From the NCBI GenBank assembly GCA_027309555.1, contig DAIDCO010000005.1:1-49725 (forward strand): a stretch of 49,725 nucleotides of DNA, written 5' to 3'. The notes beneath the pieces are model-generated. The model ran no database searches. It was given only the letters and a program-made list of their open reading frames with translations, and was not told where the DNA came from. Position 1 is the first letter of the stretch. The number at the start of each line of letters is the position of its first letter. The DNA comes from a bacterium. Its GTDB lineage: Archaea > Thermoplasmatota > Thermoplasmata > Lutacidiplasmatales > UBA184. The translations under genes were made by a program, and so were the position numbers. Positions 40,346 to 46,900 of the stretch are shown piece after piece.

Positions 40346-41494
40346 CTAGAACAGCGCGCGCGCCGTCAGGTCCCAGTACGTCCGGTTGTAGATCACCTTG
40401 TTCCAGTAGTGCGCGAACGAGGGGGTCGGAGGGTGCGGCGGGTGCAGGTAGTCGAACTTGATGTACGTCGCTTGGGAGAGCCCGGTCATGATCCAGCAGT
40501 AGACGCGACCCTCGTAGCGGGCGGTCGCGGCCTCGCCCCGGACGACCGACGCGACGTTCTGCGTGACGACCTCGGCCTCGTAGTCCGCCGTCGATCCGGC
40601 TTTCGAGATCGGGATGTTGGTCGCGTCCCCGAGGACGAAGATACTGTCCTTGCCCTCGGCCATCAGGCTGTACTTGTCGGTCGGGATCCAGTTGCCCTTG
40701 TCGCCGAGCCCGGACGCGCCCACGTAATCGGCGCCGCGGTGCGGGGGGATCGCGATCAGGAGGTCGTAGGGGATCGACTCTCCCTCGACCCCCTTCAGCG
40801 TCTTCCCCGCGGCGTCGATCTTCTCGACGTTGAAGGGGACGTGCACCGTCACGCCGCGTTCGCCCATCAAACGCTGCATCGGTTGCGCCACGGTGTCAAT
40901 GCCGAAGACCTTGGGGATCGGGTAGGTGTAGTGGATCTCGCACTTGTCGCGGATCCCCCGGCCGCGGAGGAAGTCGTCCAGCATTAGGGTCACCTCGAGC
41001 GGTGCGACCGGACACTTGTACGGCATGCCCGCAACCGAGATCACGATCTTTCCGCCCTGGAACGCATGCAGCGCCGCCCGGAGCTTCTGGGCATTGGCGA
41101 GGTCGTAGAAGCTGTGAGCGCCCTCGACGAACCCCGGAGTGAGCTCGGGATGGATCACCGAGCCGCTCGCGATCACGAGGACGTCGTACGGAACCTCCTT
41201 CCCACCCTTCAGGAGAACCTTGTGACCGGCCGCGTCGACCTTGTCGACCTCGGCCTTGACGAGCTGGACCGAGCGATGGAGGAGGCCGCTCTCCTCGCGC
41301 CGGGTCTCTTCCGGCCGCATCTTGTCGAAGACGACCATGAGGTAGCCGGGCTGGTAGGCATGGATGCCCTCCCGGTCGATGAGATGGATCTGGACCTGAC
41401 CACTCGCGACCTCCGTTTCGAGCGCCTTGCGAATCCGATTCGCCGCCGTCGTTCCGCCGATGCCGCCTCCCAGTACCACCACTCGCTTCGTCAC
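40346..41494 (-). CDS. Sulfide:quinone oxidoreductase-like flavoprotein
   Basis: 382 aa from a GTG with GGAGG eight bases upstream. FAD-binding loop VVVLGGGIGGTTAANRIRKA, second signature YDVLVIASGS, and a C-terminal IFVLGDATNIP. Redox-active Cys candidates are C161 in the MPYKCPVAPLE segment and C333 in RVYCWIMTG, as in SQR; C185 is extra and the third Cys seen in some SQRs is absent. SQR oxidises sulfide to sulfane sulfur at the membrane and reduces quinone. The C-terminus is aromatic (HYWNKVIYNRTYWDLTARALF), suiting a monotopic membrane contact. It is preceded by tusA and followed by DUF1641. Confidence 0.85.
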   Translation of the reverse strand: MTKRVVVLGGGIGGTTAANRIRKALETEVASGQVQIHLIDREGIHAYQPGYLMVVFDKMRPEETRREESGLLHRSVQLVKAEVDKVDAAGHKVLLKGGKEVPYDVLVIASGSVIHPELTPGFVEGAHSFYDLANAQKLRAALHAFQGGKIVISVAGMPYKCPVAPLEVTLMLDDFLRGRGIRDKCEIHYTYPIPKVFGIDTVAQPMQRLMGERGVTVHVPFNVEKIDAAGKTLKGVEGESIPYDLLIAIPPHRGADYVGASGLGDKGNWIPTDKYSLMAEGKDSIFVLGDATNIPISKAGSTADYEAEVVTQNVASVVRGEAATARYEGRVYCWIMTGLSQATYIKFDYLHPPHPPTPSFAHYWNKVIYNRTYWDLTARALF

Positions 41495-41519
41495 TTTCTT
41501 TCCTCCGTTCGGTGCATTC

Positions 41520-41792
41520 CTAATGGGTCTTCCGTATCACGTATCGATCGAACCCGGACTCGGCGCGCACCTCGATCAACTGGTGCTTCGCCTTCTCGAG
41601 CCAGAGCGGGACGTCGCGTCGCGAGCCCTCGTCGCTCGAAAGGAGCTCGAACTCCGTTCCGACCGGCTCTTCCTGGATGACGCGGACGAGCTCCATGAGC
41701 GGTCCGGGGCACCAGCTTCCGCGCGCGTCGACGACCATTCGCCGGGCCTCGTCGGGGGGGACCGACGCCGTCGCGTTCTCCGTCTCGCTCAT
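41520..41792 (-). CDS. tusA: TusA-family sulfurtransferase, copy 1
   Basis: 90 aa. The active-site box is VDARGSWCPGPLMELVR with C28 and the CPxP motif, and LLSSDEGSRRDVPLWLEKAKH follows as in TusA. It carries persulfide between enzymes. The ATG overlaps the stop of the upstream dsrE-like gene (ATGA), and the SQR-like gene starts 25 bases downstream, so this copy probably accepts sulfur made by SQR or hands it to the DsrE-type partner. Confidence 0.9.
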   Translation of the reverse strand: MSETENATASVPPDEARRMVVDARGSWCPGPLMELVRVIQEEPVGTEFELLSSDEGSRRDVPLWLEKAKHQLIEVRAESGFDRYVIRKTH

Positions 41793-42226
41793 ATGAAGTA
41801 GGTCACGTTCGCCGCCCGGGTCCGGTCGACGAACGTCGCGACCCCCGTGACCCCCTCCACGATGGGGTCGAGGTCGGAGGGGGACAGCCCCAGGATATCC
41901 ATCGACTGAGAGCAGGCGTAGATGTGGAGCTCCCCGAGCGAGCGGGCCATCTCGAGGATCGTCTTCCAGTTCGGCGCGTTCTTCTCCCGGAGCCGCGTTT
42001 CGAGACGAGCACCGGCTTCCCCGTGTCCCGGACTCACGGTCGGCGGAGCGCTCGCGCTCGGAGCTCGGAACGCCTCGAGGCCCCAGTAACTCGCAAAGAC
42101 ATCCACGCGCAAGCCCATCGCGATCGCCCCGCTCACCAGGGTGGCGAAAGGGAGCAGCTTGTCGGCCGAGTTCTCGGTGAGCACGACGGCCATCTGTTCG
42201 ATGGGGGGGGCCGCGTCCTCCGCCAC
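41789..42226 (-). CDS. DsrE2/E3-type sulfur-carrier protein
   Basis: 145 aa from a GTG with GGAGGGGGG about eight bases upstream; an internal ATG at 42193 lacks such a site. The DsrE-like sequence has AVVLTENSADKLLPFATLVS, VDVFASYWGLEAF, and the active-site segment IYACSQSMDILGL with the single Cys C105. This is the type that works with TusA in archaeal and bacterial sulfur oxidisers, moving thiosulfate or persulfide groups. The adjacent overlapping tusA supports this. Confidence 0.87.
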   Translation of the reverse strand: MAEDAAPPIEQMAVVLTENSADKLLPFATLVSGAIAMGLRVDVFASYWGLEAFRAPSASAPPTVSPGHGEAGARLETRLREKNAPNWKTILEMARSLGELHIYACSQSMDILGLSPSDLDPIVEGVTGVATFVDRTRAANVTYFI

Positions 42227-42255
42227 GCGCGGTCCCCCCTCCTGACCCCGCCCTT

Positions 42256-42741
42256 CTAGATGAAGAGGGTCAGCGCGTCCGGCCGGGACGCGAGCTCGAG
42301 GTACGTGCTCGCGCCGATGATGTCGTCCACCTCGTTCACGAGGCTCGCCTTCGTCATTCCGAACATGTCCATCGTCGGCGAGCAGGCGTGAATGTGCACG
42401 CCGGCCTGCTTCGCCTGCTGCATGAACTGCTCGACCGTGGGAAACTTCGCCGCGATCGCTTGCTGCATCGGTGGGGGGAACACGTCCATCGACTTCTTCC
42501 GCCCCTCGGGAGTGAGGAGCTGCATTCCCCAGAACGTGAAGTACATGTGCGCCTCCATCCCGAGCGCCCGCGCGGTCGTCGCGAGGATGAGGGACGGGTA
42601 CGCCATGTCCGCTCCTCCTTTTGAGACCACGAGGATCAGCGACTTCTTGCCCTCTCGCTTCGCCTGTTCGACCGAATCTGACCCTTTCGTCGCAACTGCT
42701 CCCGCGGTCATGGTTCCTTCGTTTTCCTCCGTATCCTTCAC
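42256..42741 (-). CDS. DsrE2/E3-type sulfur-carrier protein, paralogue
   Basis: 161 aa if the GTG overlapping the tusA stop is used; an ATG at 42711 preceded by GAAGGA is an equally good start and gives 151 aa. The DsrE-like fold shows LILVVSKGGADMAYPSLILA, AHMYFTFWGMQLLTPEG, and the active-site segment HIHACSPTMDMFGM with C120. It is clearly related to the neighbour at 41789 by its fold and Cys segment. It is paired with the tusA copy at 42738, mirroring the other tusA/dsrE-type pair. Confidence 0.87.
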   Translation of the reverse strand: MKDTEENEGTMTAGAVATKGSDSVEQAKREGKKSLILVVSKGGADMAYPSLILATTARALGMEAHMYFTFWGMQLLTPEGRKKSMDVFPPPMQQAIAAKFPTVEQFMQQAKQAGVHIHACSPTMDMFGMTKASLVNEVDDIIGASTYLELASRPDALTLFI

Positions 42742-42974
42742 TTGTGCTCGAGCACGAACCGGTACGTTCCCGCGCTCTCGGTGTTCTCGCGGAGCGGGTG
42801 TCCGGTCCGCTTCGCGAACGCTGCGAAGTCCGAGGGGGCCGCCGGGTCGTCGGCCAGGACCTCGAGCTGCTCCCCGGGCTTCAACGTCTCCATCAGAGAG
42901 CTCGCTTTAAGGATCGGCATCGGGCAGAAAAGTCCCCGCGCGTCGAGGTGGGCCATTCCCTGGACTGCCGACAT
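42738..42974 (-). CDS. tusA: TusA-family sulfurtransferase, copy 2
   Basis: 78 aa from the ATG at 42974; an ATG at 42998 would lie upstream of the transcription start predicted from the TATA-like element at 43010-43017. Active-site box HLDARGLFCPMPILKASSLM with C17 and CPMP. Conserved DDPAAPSDFAAFAKRTGH follows, as in TusA. The stop overlaps the start of the dsrE-type gene. A shared promoter element precedes it, so this may begin a separate transcript within the minus-strand run. Confidence 0.9.
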   Translation of the reverse strand: MSAVQGMAHLDARGLFCPMPILKASSLMETLKPGEQLEVLADDPAAPSDFAAFAKRTGHPLRENTESAGTYRFVLEHK

Positions 42975-43009
42975 GGTGAGAAACCTTCGCACGGCCATGC
43001 GGGAGTGGC

Positions 43010-43032
43010 TATTTTGACTTTACGATTGTCCA
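43010..43032 (-). promoter_or_regulatory. Promoter and candidate operator for tusA-dsrE genes
   Basis: Read on the minus strand: TTGGACAATCGTAAAG then a TATA-like CAAAATAG. The first part (43022-43032) is identical over 11 bases to the element before hdrC1, and the arrangement TTGGACAA ... AAAGT ... ATAG matches that before aprB. It overlaps the last codons of the upstream unknown gene. Confidence 0.45.
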
Positions 43033-43439
43033 AGGAGGTCGGAGCCATCTCGAGGCCCCTCGACCGGGCGGGGCTCGGGGCTCACGACCACGTCCCGACG
43101 CTCCAGCACGGCCGCCTTCGGCACGGTGAGGATGTTGCGGTAGGCGGGAAACAGGTCGACTCCGTACCGCTCGACAAAGGGAGGGTTCTCGAGAGCGAAA
43201 GCGACCTCGCCGAGCGCGAGGAACTCATCGTCCTCCCGCAGGAGGACCCCGGCCGCGTGGAAGACCGGCCCGGCGAGCCGCTCCGGCCGATCGGGGAACT
43301 CGAGCGGGTTCGGGTCGCGGTAGCGCAAGTAGACGACGCGCACCGTGGGAGGGGGGCTACTCGTGAGGCCCCCGCGGGAACCCGAGGCCTCCTCGTGCAT
43401 GGGAAGGGGGACGAACGGTGGCGGGGATTCGTCGTTCAC
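43020..43439 (-). CDS. Unknown protein in the dsrEFH run
   Basis: 139 aa from a GTG overlapping the dsrH-like stop (GTGA). I do not recognise it. The first ~30 residues are Pro/Ser-rich and probably disordered. The core has VRVVYLRYRDPNPLEFPDRP, a PVFHAAGVLLREDDEFLALGEVAF segment and VERYGVDLFPAYRNILTVPK. It has no Cys, signal peptide or membrane helix. Translational coupling to the DsrEFH-like genes suggests it works with them; the compact layout resembles a small ligand-binding or regulatory domain. Confidence 0.65.
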   Translation of the reverse strand: MNDESPPPFVPLPMHEEASGSRGGLTSSPPPTVRVVYLRYRDPNPLEFPDRPERLAGPVFHAAGVLLREDDEFLALGEVAFALENPPFVERYGVDLFPAYRNILTVPKAAVLERRDVVVSPEPRPVEGPRDGSDLLGQS

Positions 43440-43768
43440 GGGAGCTGGATCACCCGTTCCGCGGCCATGAGCCCTTCGACCAGTTCTGCGGCCGTGACCA
43501 CCCGCACCGTTCCCTCGGGAGGCAACCGGAGTCCCCGACCCCGGGCGTCATCGTCGACGACCCAGCAGGCGGGCGTCGCCCCCCGTGCCGATAGGAGCGA
43601 CACGTCCTCCGCATCGTAGCTCGCGCTCCCAAGCAGGACGAGGACGACCTCCTGGCCCGCCGCGGCGAGCCGGCGCGCGACCGCGGCTGTCACGCTGCGC
43701 TCCTCCGGACCGAGCGGGCCGGTCTGGATCAGGATCGCTCGGGGTGCGGAGCCCGCGGTGGCGTTCAC
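43436..43768 (-). CDS. DsrH/TusB-like protein
   Basis: 110 aa from a GTG overlapping the dsrF-like stop. The central DDDARGRGL and the end VTAAELVEGLMAAERVIQL parallel DsrH/TusB, the smallest subunit of the DsrEFH (TusBCD) heterohexamer. The only Cys is C68; the conserved N-terminal Cys of bacterial DsrH is absent. Assignment rests on weak motif similarity plus position immediately after DsrE- and DsrF-like genes. A longer GTG/ATG start upstream would overlap DsrF more. Confidence 0.6.
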   Translation of the reverse strand: MNATAGSAPRAILIQTGPLGPEERSVTAAVARRLAAAGQEVVLVLLGSASYDAEDVSLLSARGATPACWVVDDDARGRGLRLPPEGTVRVVTAAELVEGLMAAERVIQLP

Positions 43769-44133
43769 AGCGGCACCACCCGGGAGGCCCGGATCACCCA
43801 TTCCGCGGCCCCTTCGTCGTCGACCTCTTCCACGGCCAGCCCCTCGACGACCGCGGAGCGGTCGAGACCCCTATGCCCGAGCGACGGGCCGTGCACCAGT
43901 GCGGGCCGTTCGCGGGTCACGATCCCCTGGAGCGTCTTCGTGATCGGCGGGGCGTAGCGATACGGTTCTTGTCCCCGCACGATCGCGCGTACCCCGTCGC
44001 CCACGAACAGCCAGCGCACCGGCAGGTCCAAGGCCGTCGACATCGCCGCCAGCCGGATCGCCTCCGAAAAATGCACCGTGGAATGCGGGAGGTGGCGGAC
44101 CCACAACAGGACCGGCCGCTCGGGTCCGTTCAC
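43765..44133 (-). CDS. DsrF/TusC-like protein
   Basis: 122 aa from a GTG overlapping the dsrE stop by four bases. The start VLLWVRHLPHSTVHFSEAIR and the segment WLFVGDGVRAIVRGQEPYRY match DsrF/TusC (xxFxxDGVxxLxxGQxP). It contains no Cys, as expected of a structural subunit. It would form the middle ring of a DsrEFH hexamer that transfers sulfur with TusA. Placement between DsrE-like and DsrH-like genes in E-F-H order supports this. Confidence 0.72.
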   Translation of the reverse strand: MNGPERPVLLWVRHLPHSTVHFSEAIRLAAMSTALDLPVRWLFVGDGVRAIVRGQEPYRYAPPITKTLQGIVTRERPALVHGPSLGHRGLDRSAVVEGLAVEEVDDEGAAEWVIRASRVVPL

Positions 44134-44489
44134 GTCTCCCCCGTGAACGCGAGAAAGCGGTCGGCGGAGCGGAGGAGCTCGGTGAGGTCCTCGAGCGTGC
44201 CGTTGCGCGCGTTCGGGATCAGGGCCCCGTCGTCGAGGCCGCGGAAGCGCGCACACGTCCCGCAGTTCACGAGCTCGGCGGCCGATGGGAGCCGCGCGAT
44301 CCGGTGGAGCACGCTCTCCTCCGGGGCTCCGAGGAGGGCCCGGCTCGAGCAATAGACGGCGTCGGCGAGGAGAAAGAGCGTCACCCGATGTCCCTGGGCC
44401 GTCGCGGCCTCGGCGAGTGAGACCGCCGTCTCGACCGACCGGTGCTGGACGGGCGACGTAAACAGGAGGATCCCGAGATGACCGTTCAC
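44130..44489 (-). CDS. DsrE/TusD-like sulfurtransferase subunit
   Basis: 119 aa from a GTG overlapping the previous stop. DsrE fold: LGILLFTSPVQHRSVETAVS, LFLLADAVYCSSR, and the active-site segment LVNCGTCARFRGLDD with C76 and C79, next to the RG motif that follows the sulfur-carrying Cys (near residue 78) of bacterial DsrE/TusD. It ends LTELLRSADRFLAF, as in the family. As catalytic subunit of a DsrEFH-like complex it would accept persulfide from TusA or sHdr. This E type differs from the DsrE2/E3 proteins at 41789 and 42256. Confidence 0.78.
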   Translation of the reverse strand: MNGHLGILLFTSPVQHRSVETAVSLAEAATAQGHRVTLFLLADAVYCSSRALLGAPEESVLHRIARLPSAAELVNCGTCARFRGLDDGALIPNARNGTLEDLTELLRSADRFLAFTGET

Positions 44490-44731
44490 GGTGCCATCGA
44501 CCCCGTGAGCACGCGCCAGCCCGCGCGGGTGCAGATGTACGTTCGACCGTCGATACGCACGAGCCCGCCGAGGTCGACGCTGCTCTCGTAGAAGAGGCGG
44601 TGCAGCACGGCGACGTGCGTGGGTTCCTCGGCCGGGGTGCCGGACTCCATAGACTCCGCTTCGAACGGGTCCCCCACTTGCCGCAGGATGCGGACGGCGG
44701 GGGGTCGGTCGGACGCCGCCGGCTCAACCAT
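44486..44731 (-). CDS. Small unknown protein between mrp and dsrE
   Basis: 81 aa from an ATG that overlaps the end of the mrp gene by 8 bases; its stop overlaps the GTG of dsrE. I do not recognise it. Features: ILRQVGDPFEAESMESGTP, then LHRLFYESSVDLGGLVRIDG and a C-terminal YICTRAGWRVLTG, which has the look of a small winged-helix or SH3-like fold. One Cys. Being locked between an Mrp-type ATPase and DsrE by overlaps, it is expected at similar levels, perhaps as an adaptor. Confidence 0.6.
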   Translation of the reverse strand: MVEPAASDRPPAVRILRQVGDPFEAESMESGTPAEEPTHVAVLHRLFYESSVDLGGLVRIDGRTYICTRAGWRVLTGSMAP

Positions 44732-45683
44732 GGACGTCGGCCCCCGGGGGACGTCCGGACGCCTCCGACGGACTCTGAGCGGCGCGGGCGGAGCGAACGC
44801 GGTCGAGGAGCAGCCGCACTCGACCGGCCACAAGGGCCGTTTCGGGGGAGCGGAACTCCTCGATCCGCCCCGTGTCGGCGAGCGCGGGTAGCCCGGGAGC
44901 GATCGGGAGACTTCCGAGGTACGGGATCCCCATCCGGGACGCGAACTCGGGTCCGCGCGACGGGCCGAACAGATCGATCCGCTCCCCGTGGGGACAGGTG
45001 AGGTAGGCCATGTTCTCGATCAGCCCGAGGATTGGGGCCGAGAAGGTCTTCGCCATCGCGGAGGATTTCGCCACGACCTCCGCCGAGAGCTCGGTCGGAG
45101 CGGTCACGATGACCACGCCGTCCGGGTCGAGCGACTGGAAGACCGTCATCGGCGCGTCGCTCGTGCCCGGCGGCAGATCGACCAGGAGGTAATCGAGCTC
45201 GGGCCAGGCCGTATCCTTGAACAGGCCCCGGATGGCGCTGTTGATCATCGGGCCCCGCCAGATGAGCGGGATCTGCGTGGCGGCGGTCACCGCCGCCATC
45301 GACATGACGTAGACGCCCCCCTTCGATCGGAGCGGCTCGATCCGGCGGCCGTCCGGAGTGAGCTGCGGGACCTCCGTCACCCCGAATACCCGGGCGATCG
45401 AGGGGCCGGTGATATCCGCGTCCAGCACGCCGACGCGCGCGCCTTCACGGCGGAACTCGGACGCGAGCATCGCGGCGACGTAGGTCTTCCCCACGCCGCC
45501 CTTCCCGGAAAGCACGGCGAGAACCGAACGCACTCGGGAGCGGTCGAGCCGGCCGATAGCGAACGTCGCATCCGCGGCCGGCATCTTCCGGGGCGCCGAG
45601 CCGATCATGGGCAGCGGCACGGAGATTTCGTCCTCGGGAGACCGCCCCATCGGGGACGACCAACCGACGCGGCTACCTAACAC
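44724..45683 (-). CDS. Mrp/NBP35-type P-loop ATPase
   Basis: 319 aa if the GTG at 45683 is used, about 30 bases from a TATA-like GATAAGCC; an ATG at 45650 is possible. Deviant Walker A VLSGKGGVGKT (G60-T67), LDADITGPSIARVFG, DLPPGTSDAPMTVFQSL, and VTAPTELSAEVVAKS are classic Mrp/ApbC motifs for Fe-S cluster carriage. The usual CPxC near the C-terminus reads LTCPHGERIDLFG, so the second cluster-binding Cys is missing. It likely serves Fe-S insertion into the many cluster proteins of this island (HdrABC, AprBA, FixX). First gene of the minus-strand run; divergent from DUF1059. Confidence 0.85.
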   Translation of the reverse strand: MLGSRVGWSSPMGRSPEDEISVPLPMIGSAPRKMPAADATFAIGRLDRSRVRSVLAVLSGKGGVGKTYVAAMLASEFRREGARVGVLDADITGPSIARVFGVTEVPQLTPDGRRIEPLRSKGGVYVMSMAAVTAATQIPLIWRGPMINSAIRGLFKDTAWPELDYLLVDLPPGTSDAPMTVFQSLDPDGVVIVTAPTELSAEVVAKSSAMAKTFSAPILGLIENMAYLTCPHGERIDLFGPSRGPEFASRMGIPYLGSLPIAPGLPALADTGRIEEFRSPETALVAGRVRLLLDRVRSARAAQSPSEASGRPPGADVHG

Positions 45684-45742
45684 CTTGGGGAGCGCGGATC
45701 GCGAAAGGGCTTATCTCGGGGCGCGTGCTTGGGACCCGGCGC

Positions 45743-45765
45743 GGCCCGCGCGGAGCGCGCGGGCC
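45743..45765 (+). other. GC-rich stem-loop in the leader of the DUF1059 gene
   Basis: GGCCCGCGC (45743-45751) and GCGCGGGCC (45757-45765) pair perfectly around a 5-base loop, 16 bases before the ATG at 45782. The leader also holds a TATA-like CTTATC at about 45710 shared with the divergent mrp gene. Confidence 0.5.
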
Positions 45766-45781
45766 CGGAGAACGATCGAGG

Positions 45782-45964
45782 ATGTCCAAGGTCGCGTTCG
45801 CGTGTGCATCGCTGGGGTTCTCGTGCGAGTGGGCGCTCCGGGCCGGCTCCTCGGAGGAGCTGCTCGACCGGGTGCGCGAGCACGCTCGCTGTGCTCACAA
45901 GCTCACGGACCTCTCGCCGGAGCTCGTCCAGCGGGTCGAAGCCGGCATCCACCCGGCGTCGTAG
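45782..45964 (+). CDS. DUF1059-family small protein
   Basis: 60 aa: VAFACASLGFSCEWALRAGS, then a helical segment EELLDRVREHARCAHKLTDL and SPELVQRVEAGI. This is the compact Cys/His-containing DUF1059 family, common in archaea and of unknown function, with Cys at 8, 15 and 37 that could bind metal. The ATG at 45782 is the only sensible start. It lies 24 bases before fixX on the same strand and divergent from mrp. Confidence 0.75.
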   Translation: MSKVAFACASLGFSCEWALRAGSSEELLDRVREHARCAHKLTDLSPELVQRVEAGIHPAS

Positions 45965-45987
45965 GCGCGGGAGACCCCGATCGATCC

Positions 45988-46281
45988 ATGGGAGAACGCG
46001 TCTCCCTCGCCGAGCGTCTGGGGGCGGACGCGTTTGACACGGACTCGACCTCTCACCTCACGCTCTCCGACCCGGCGCTCTGCCGGACCTGCGCGCTGAG
46101 GCCCTGCATACGGGTCTGCCCCGCCGAGGTCTACCAATGGGAAGAGGACCGGCTTCGGATCCGCTACGAGAACTGTCTCGAGACCGGGGCCTGCCGCATC
46201 GCGTGCGATACGATGGGAAACCACGCCCTCGTCTGGGCATTCCCGCCCGCGGGCCGCGGCATCCAGTACCGCCTCGGCTGA
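45988..46281 (+). CDS. fixX: FixX-type ferredoxin-like protein
   Basis: 97 aa. Cys pattern C32-x2-C35-x4-C40-x3-C44 and C63-x5-C69-x3-C73, followed by WAFPPAGRGIQYRLG, the FixX signature. FixX normally partners FixC (ETF-quinone oxidoreductase) and takes electrons from electron-transfer flavoprotein. Neither FixC nor FixAB is in the window. Position between the sulfur-transfer run and aprBA suggests it could carry electrons from AprBA or from sHdr/LbpA toward quinone; that is inference. A hairpin follows its stop. Confidence 0.88.
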   Translation: MGERVSLAERLGADAFDTDSTSHLTLSDPALCRTCALRPCIRVCPAEVYQWEEDRLRIRYENCLETGACRIACDTMGNHALVWAFPPAGRGIQYRLG

Positions 46282-46283
46282 AC

Positions 46284-46312
46284 CGGACGGTCGGCCCGGG
46301 GGGCCGGGTCCG
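46284..46312 (+). terminator. Stem-loop after fixX, possible terminator
   Basis: CGGAC/GTCCG and CGGCCC/GGGCCG form a stacked stem of 11 pairs with a small internal bulge and a GGG loop, starting three bases after the fixX stop and followed by TAATTTGG. It separates fixX from the aprB promoter. Archaeal termination depends mainly on U-tracts, so the function is uncertain. Confidence 0.35.
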
Positions 46313-46314
46313 TA

Positions 46315-46342
46315 ATTTGGACAAATGTCGAAAGTATTTTCA
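46315..46342 (+). promoter_or_regulatory. Promoter and palindromic candidate operator for aprBA
   Basis: ATTTGGACAAAT (46315-46326) is a perfect 5-bp palindrome with a 2-base spacer, followed by AAAG and the TATA-like GTATTTTCA (46334-46342). The layout matches the tusA promoter. Predicted leader to the aprB ATG is about 70 bases, with GGAG eight bases before the start. Confidence 0.45.
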
Positions 46343-46436
46343 TAGGAGGGCGTTTGGGACGCCCCGACATGCGGTCGTTGCCTCCGCACGAGACGCGCCC
46401 GGACTCGGGGTCCACCTTCCGCATCGGAGCATAACA

Positions 46437-46883
46437 ATGCCGACCTACGTTCGAACCGACAAGTGCAAAGGCTGCATGGAGTGCGTCACGATCTGTCCGA
46501 GCGACATCATGCACATCGATGCGGCCCAGGGACGGGCGTACAACATCGAGCCGGCCATGTGCTGGGAGTGCTACGCCTGCGTGAAGTCCTGCCCCGAGGC
46601 CGCGATCGAGGTCCGCGGATATGCGGACTTCGCGCCGCTCCATCACTCCGTCCAGCCGACGCGGACCGCCGACAAGATCGAGTGGAAGATCCGCATGCGG
46701 AACGGGGACCTCAAGGAGTTCGTCTTCCCCATTCGGACGACCCCGTGGGATTCGATCCGGCCCCCGCAGGAGTCCGCACCGCCGAACGAGGAAGCCGTCG
46801 CGAGCGAGCTCCTTTCCTTCGAACCGGACTACCTCGCGGTCGAGTCGCTTCCGACCCTTCCCCCGAAGGCGGGAGCGCCGTAA
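46437..46883 (+). CDS. aprB: Adenylylsulfate reductase, beta (iron-sulfur) subunit
   Basis: 148 aa. Two 4Fe-4S clusters are indicated by C10-x2-C13-x2-C16-x3-C20 and C42-x2-C45-x2-C48-x3-C52, with the typical opening MPTYVRTDKCKGCMECV. The middle, HHSVQPTRTADKIEWKIRMR followed by EFVFPIRTTPWDSI, matches AprB, whose tail wraps around AprA. It transfers electrons to or from the FAD of AprA. The ATG has GGAG eight bases upstream; aprA follows after 17 bases. The pathway direction is not encoded, but the sHdr/SQR context argues for oxidation of sulfite to APS. Confidence 0.95.
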   Translation: MPTYVRTDKCKGCMECVTICPSDIMHIDAAQGRAYNIEPAMCWECYACVKSCPEAAIEVRGYADFAPLHHSVQPTRTADKIEWKIRMRNGDLKEFVFPIRTTPWDSIRPPQESAPPNEEAVASELLSFEPDYLAVESLPTLPPKAGAP

Positions 46884-46900
46884 TCCGGGGAGAGGCATCG

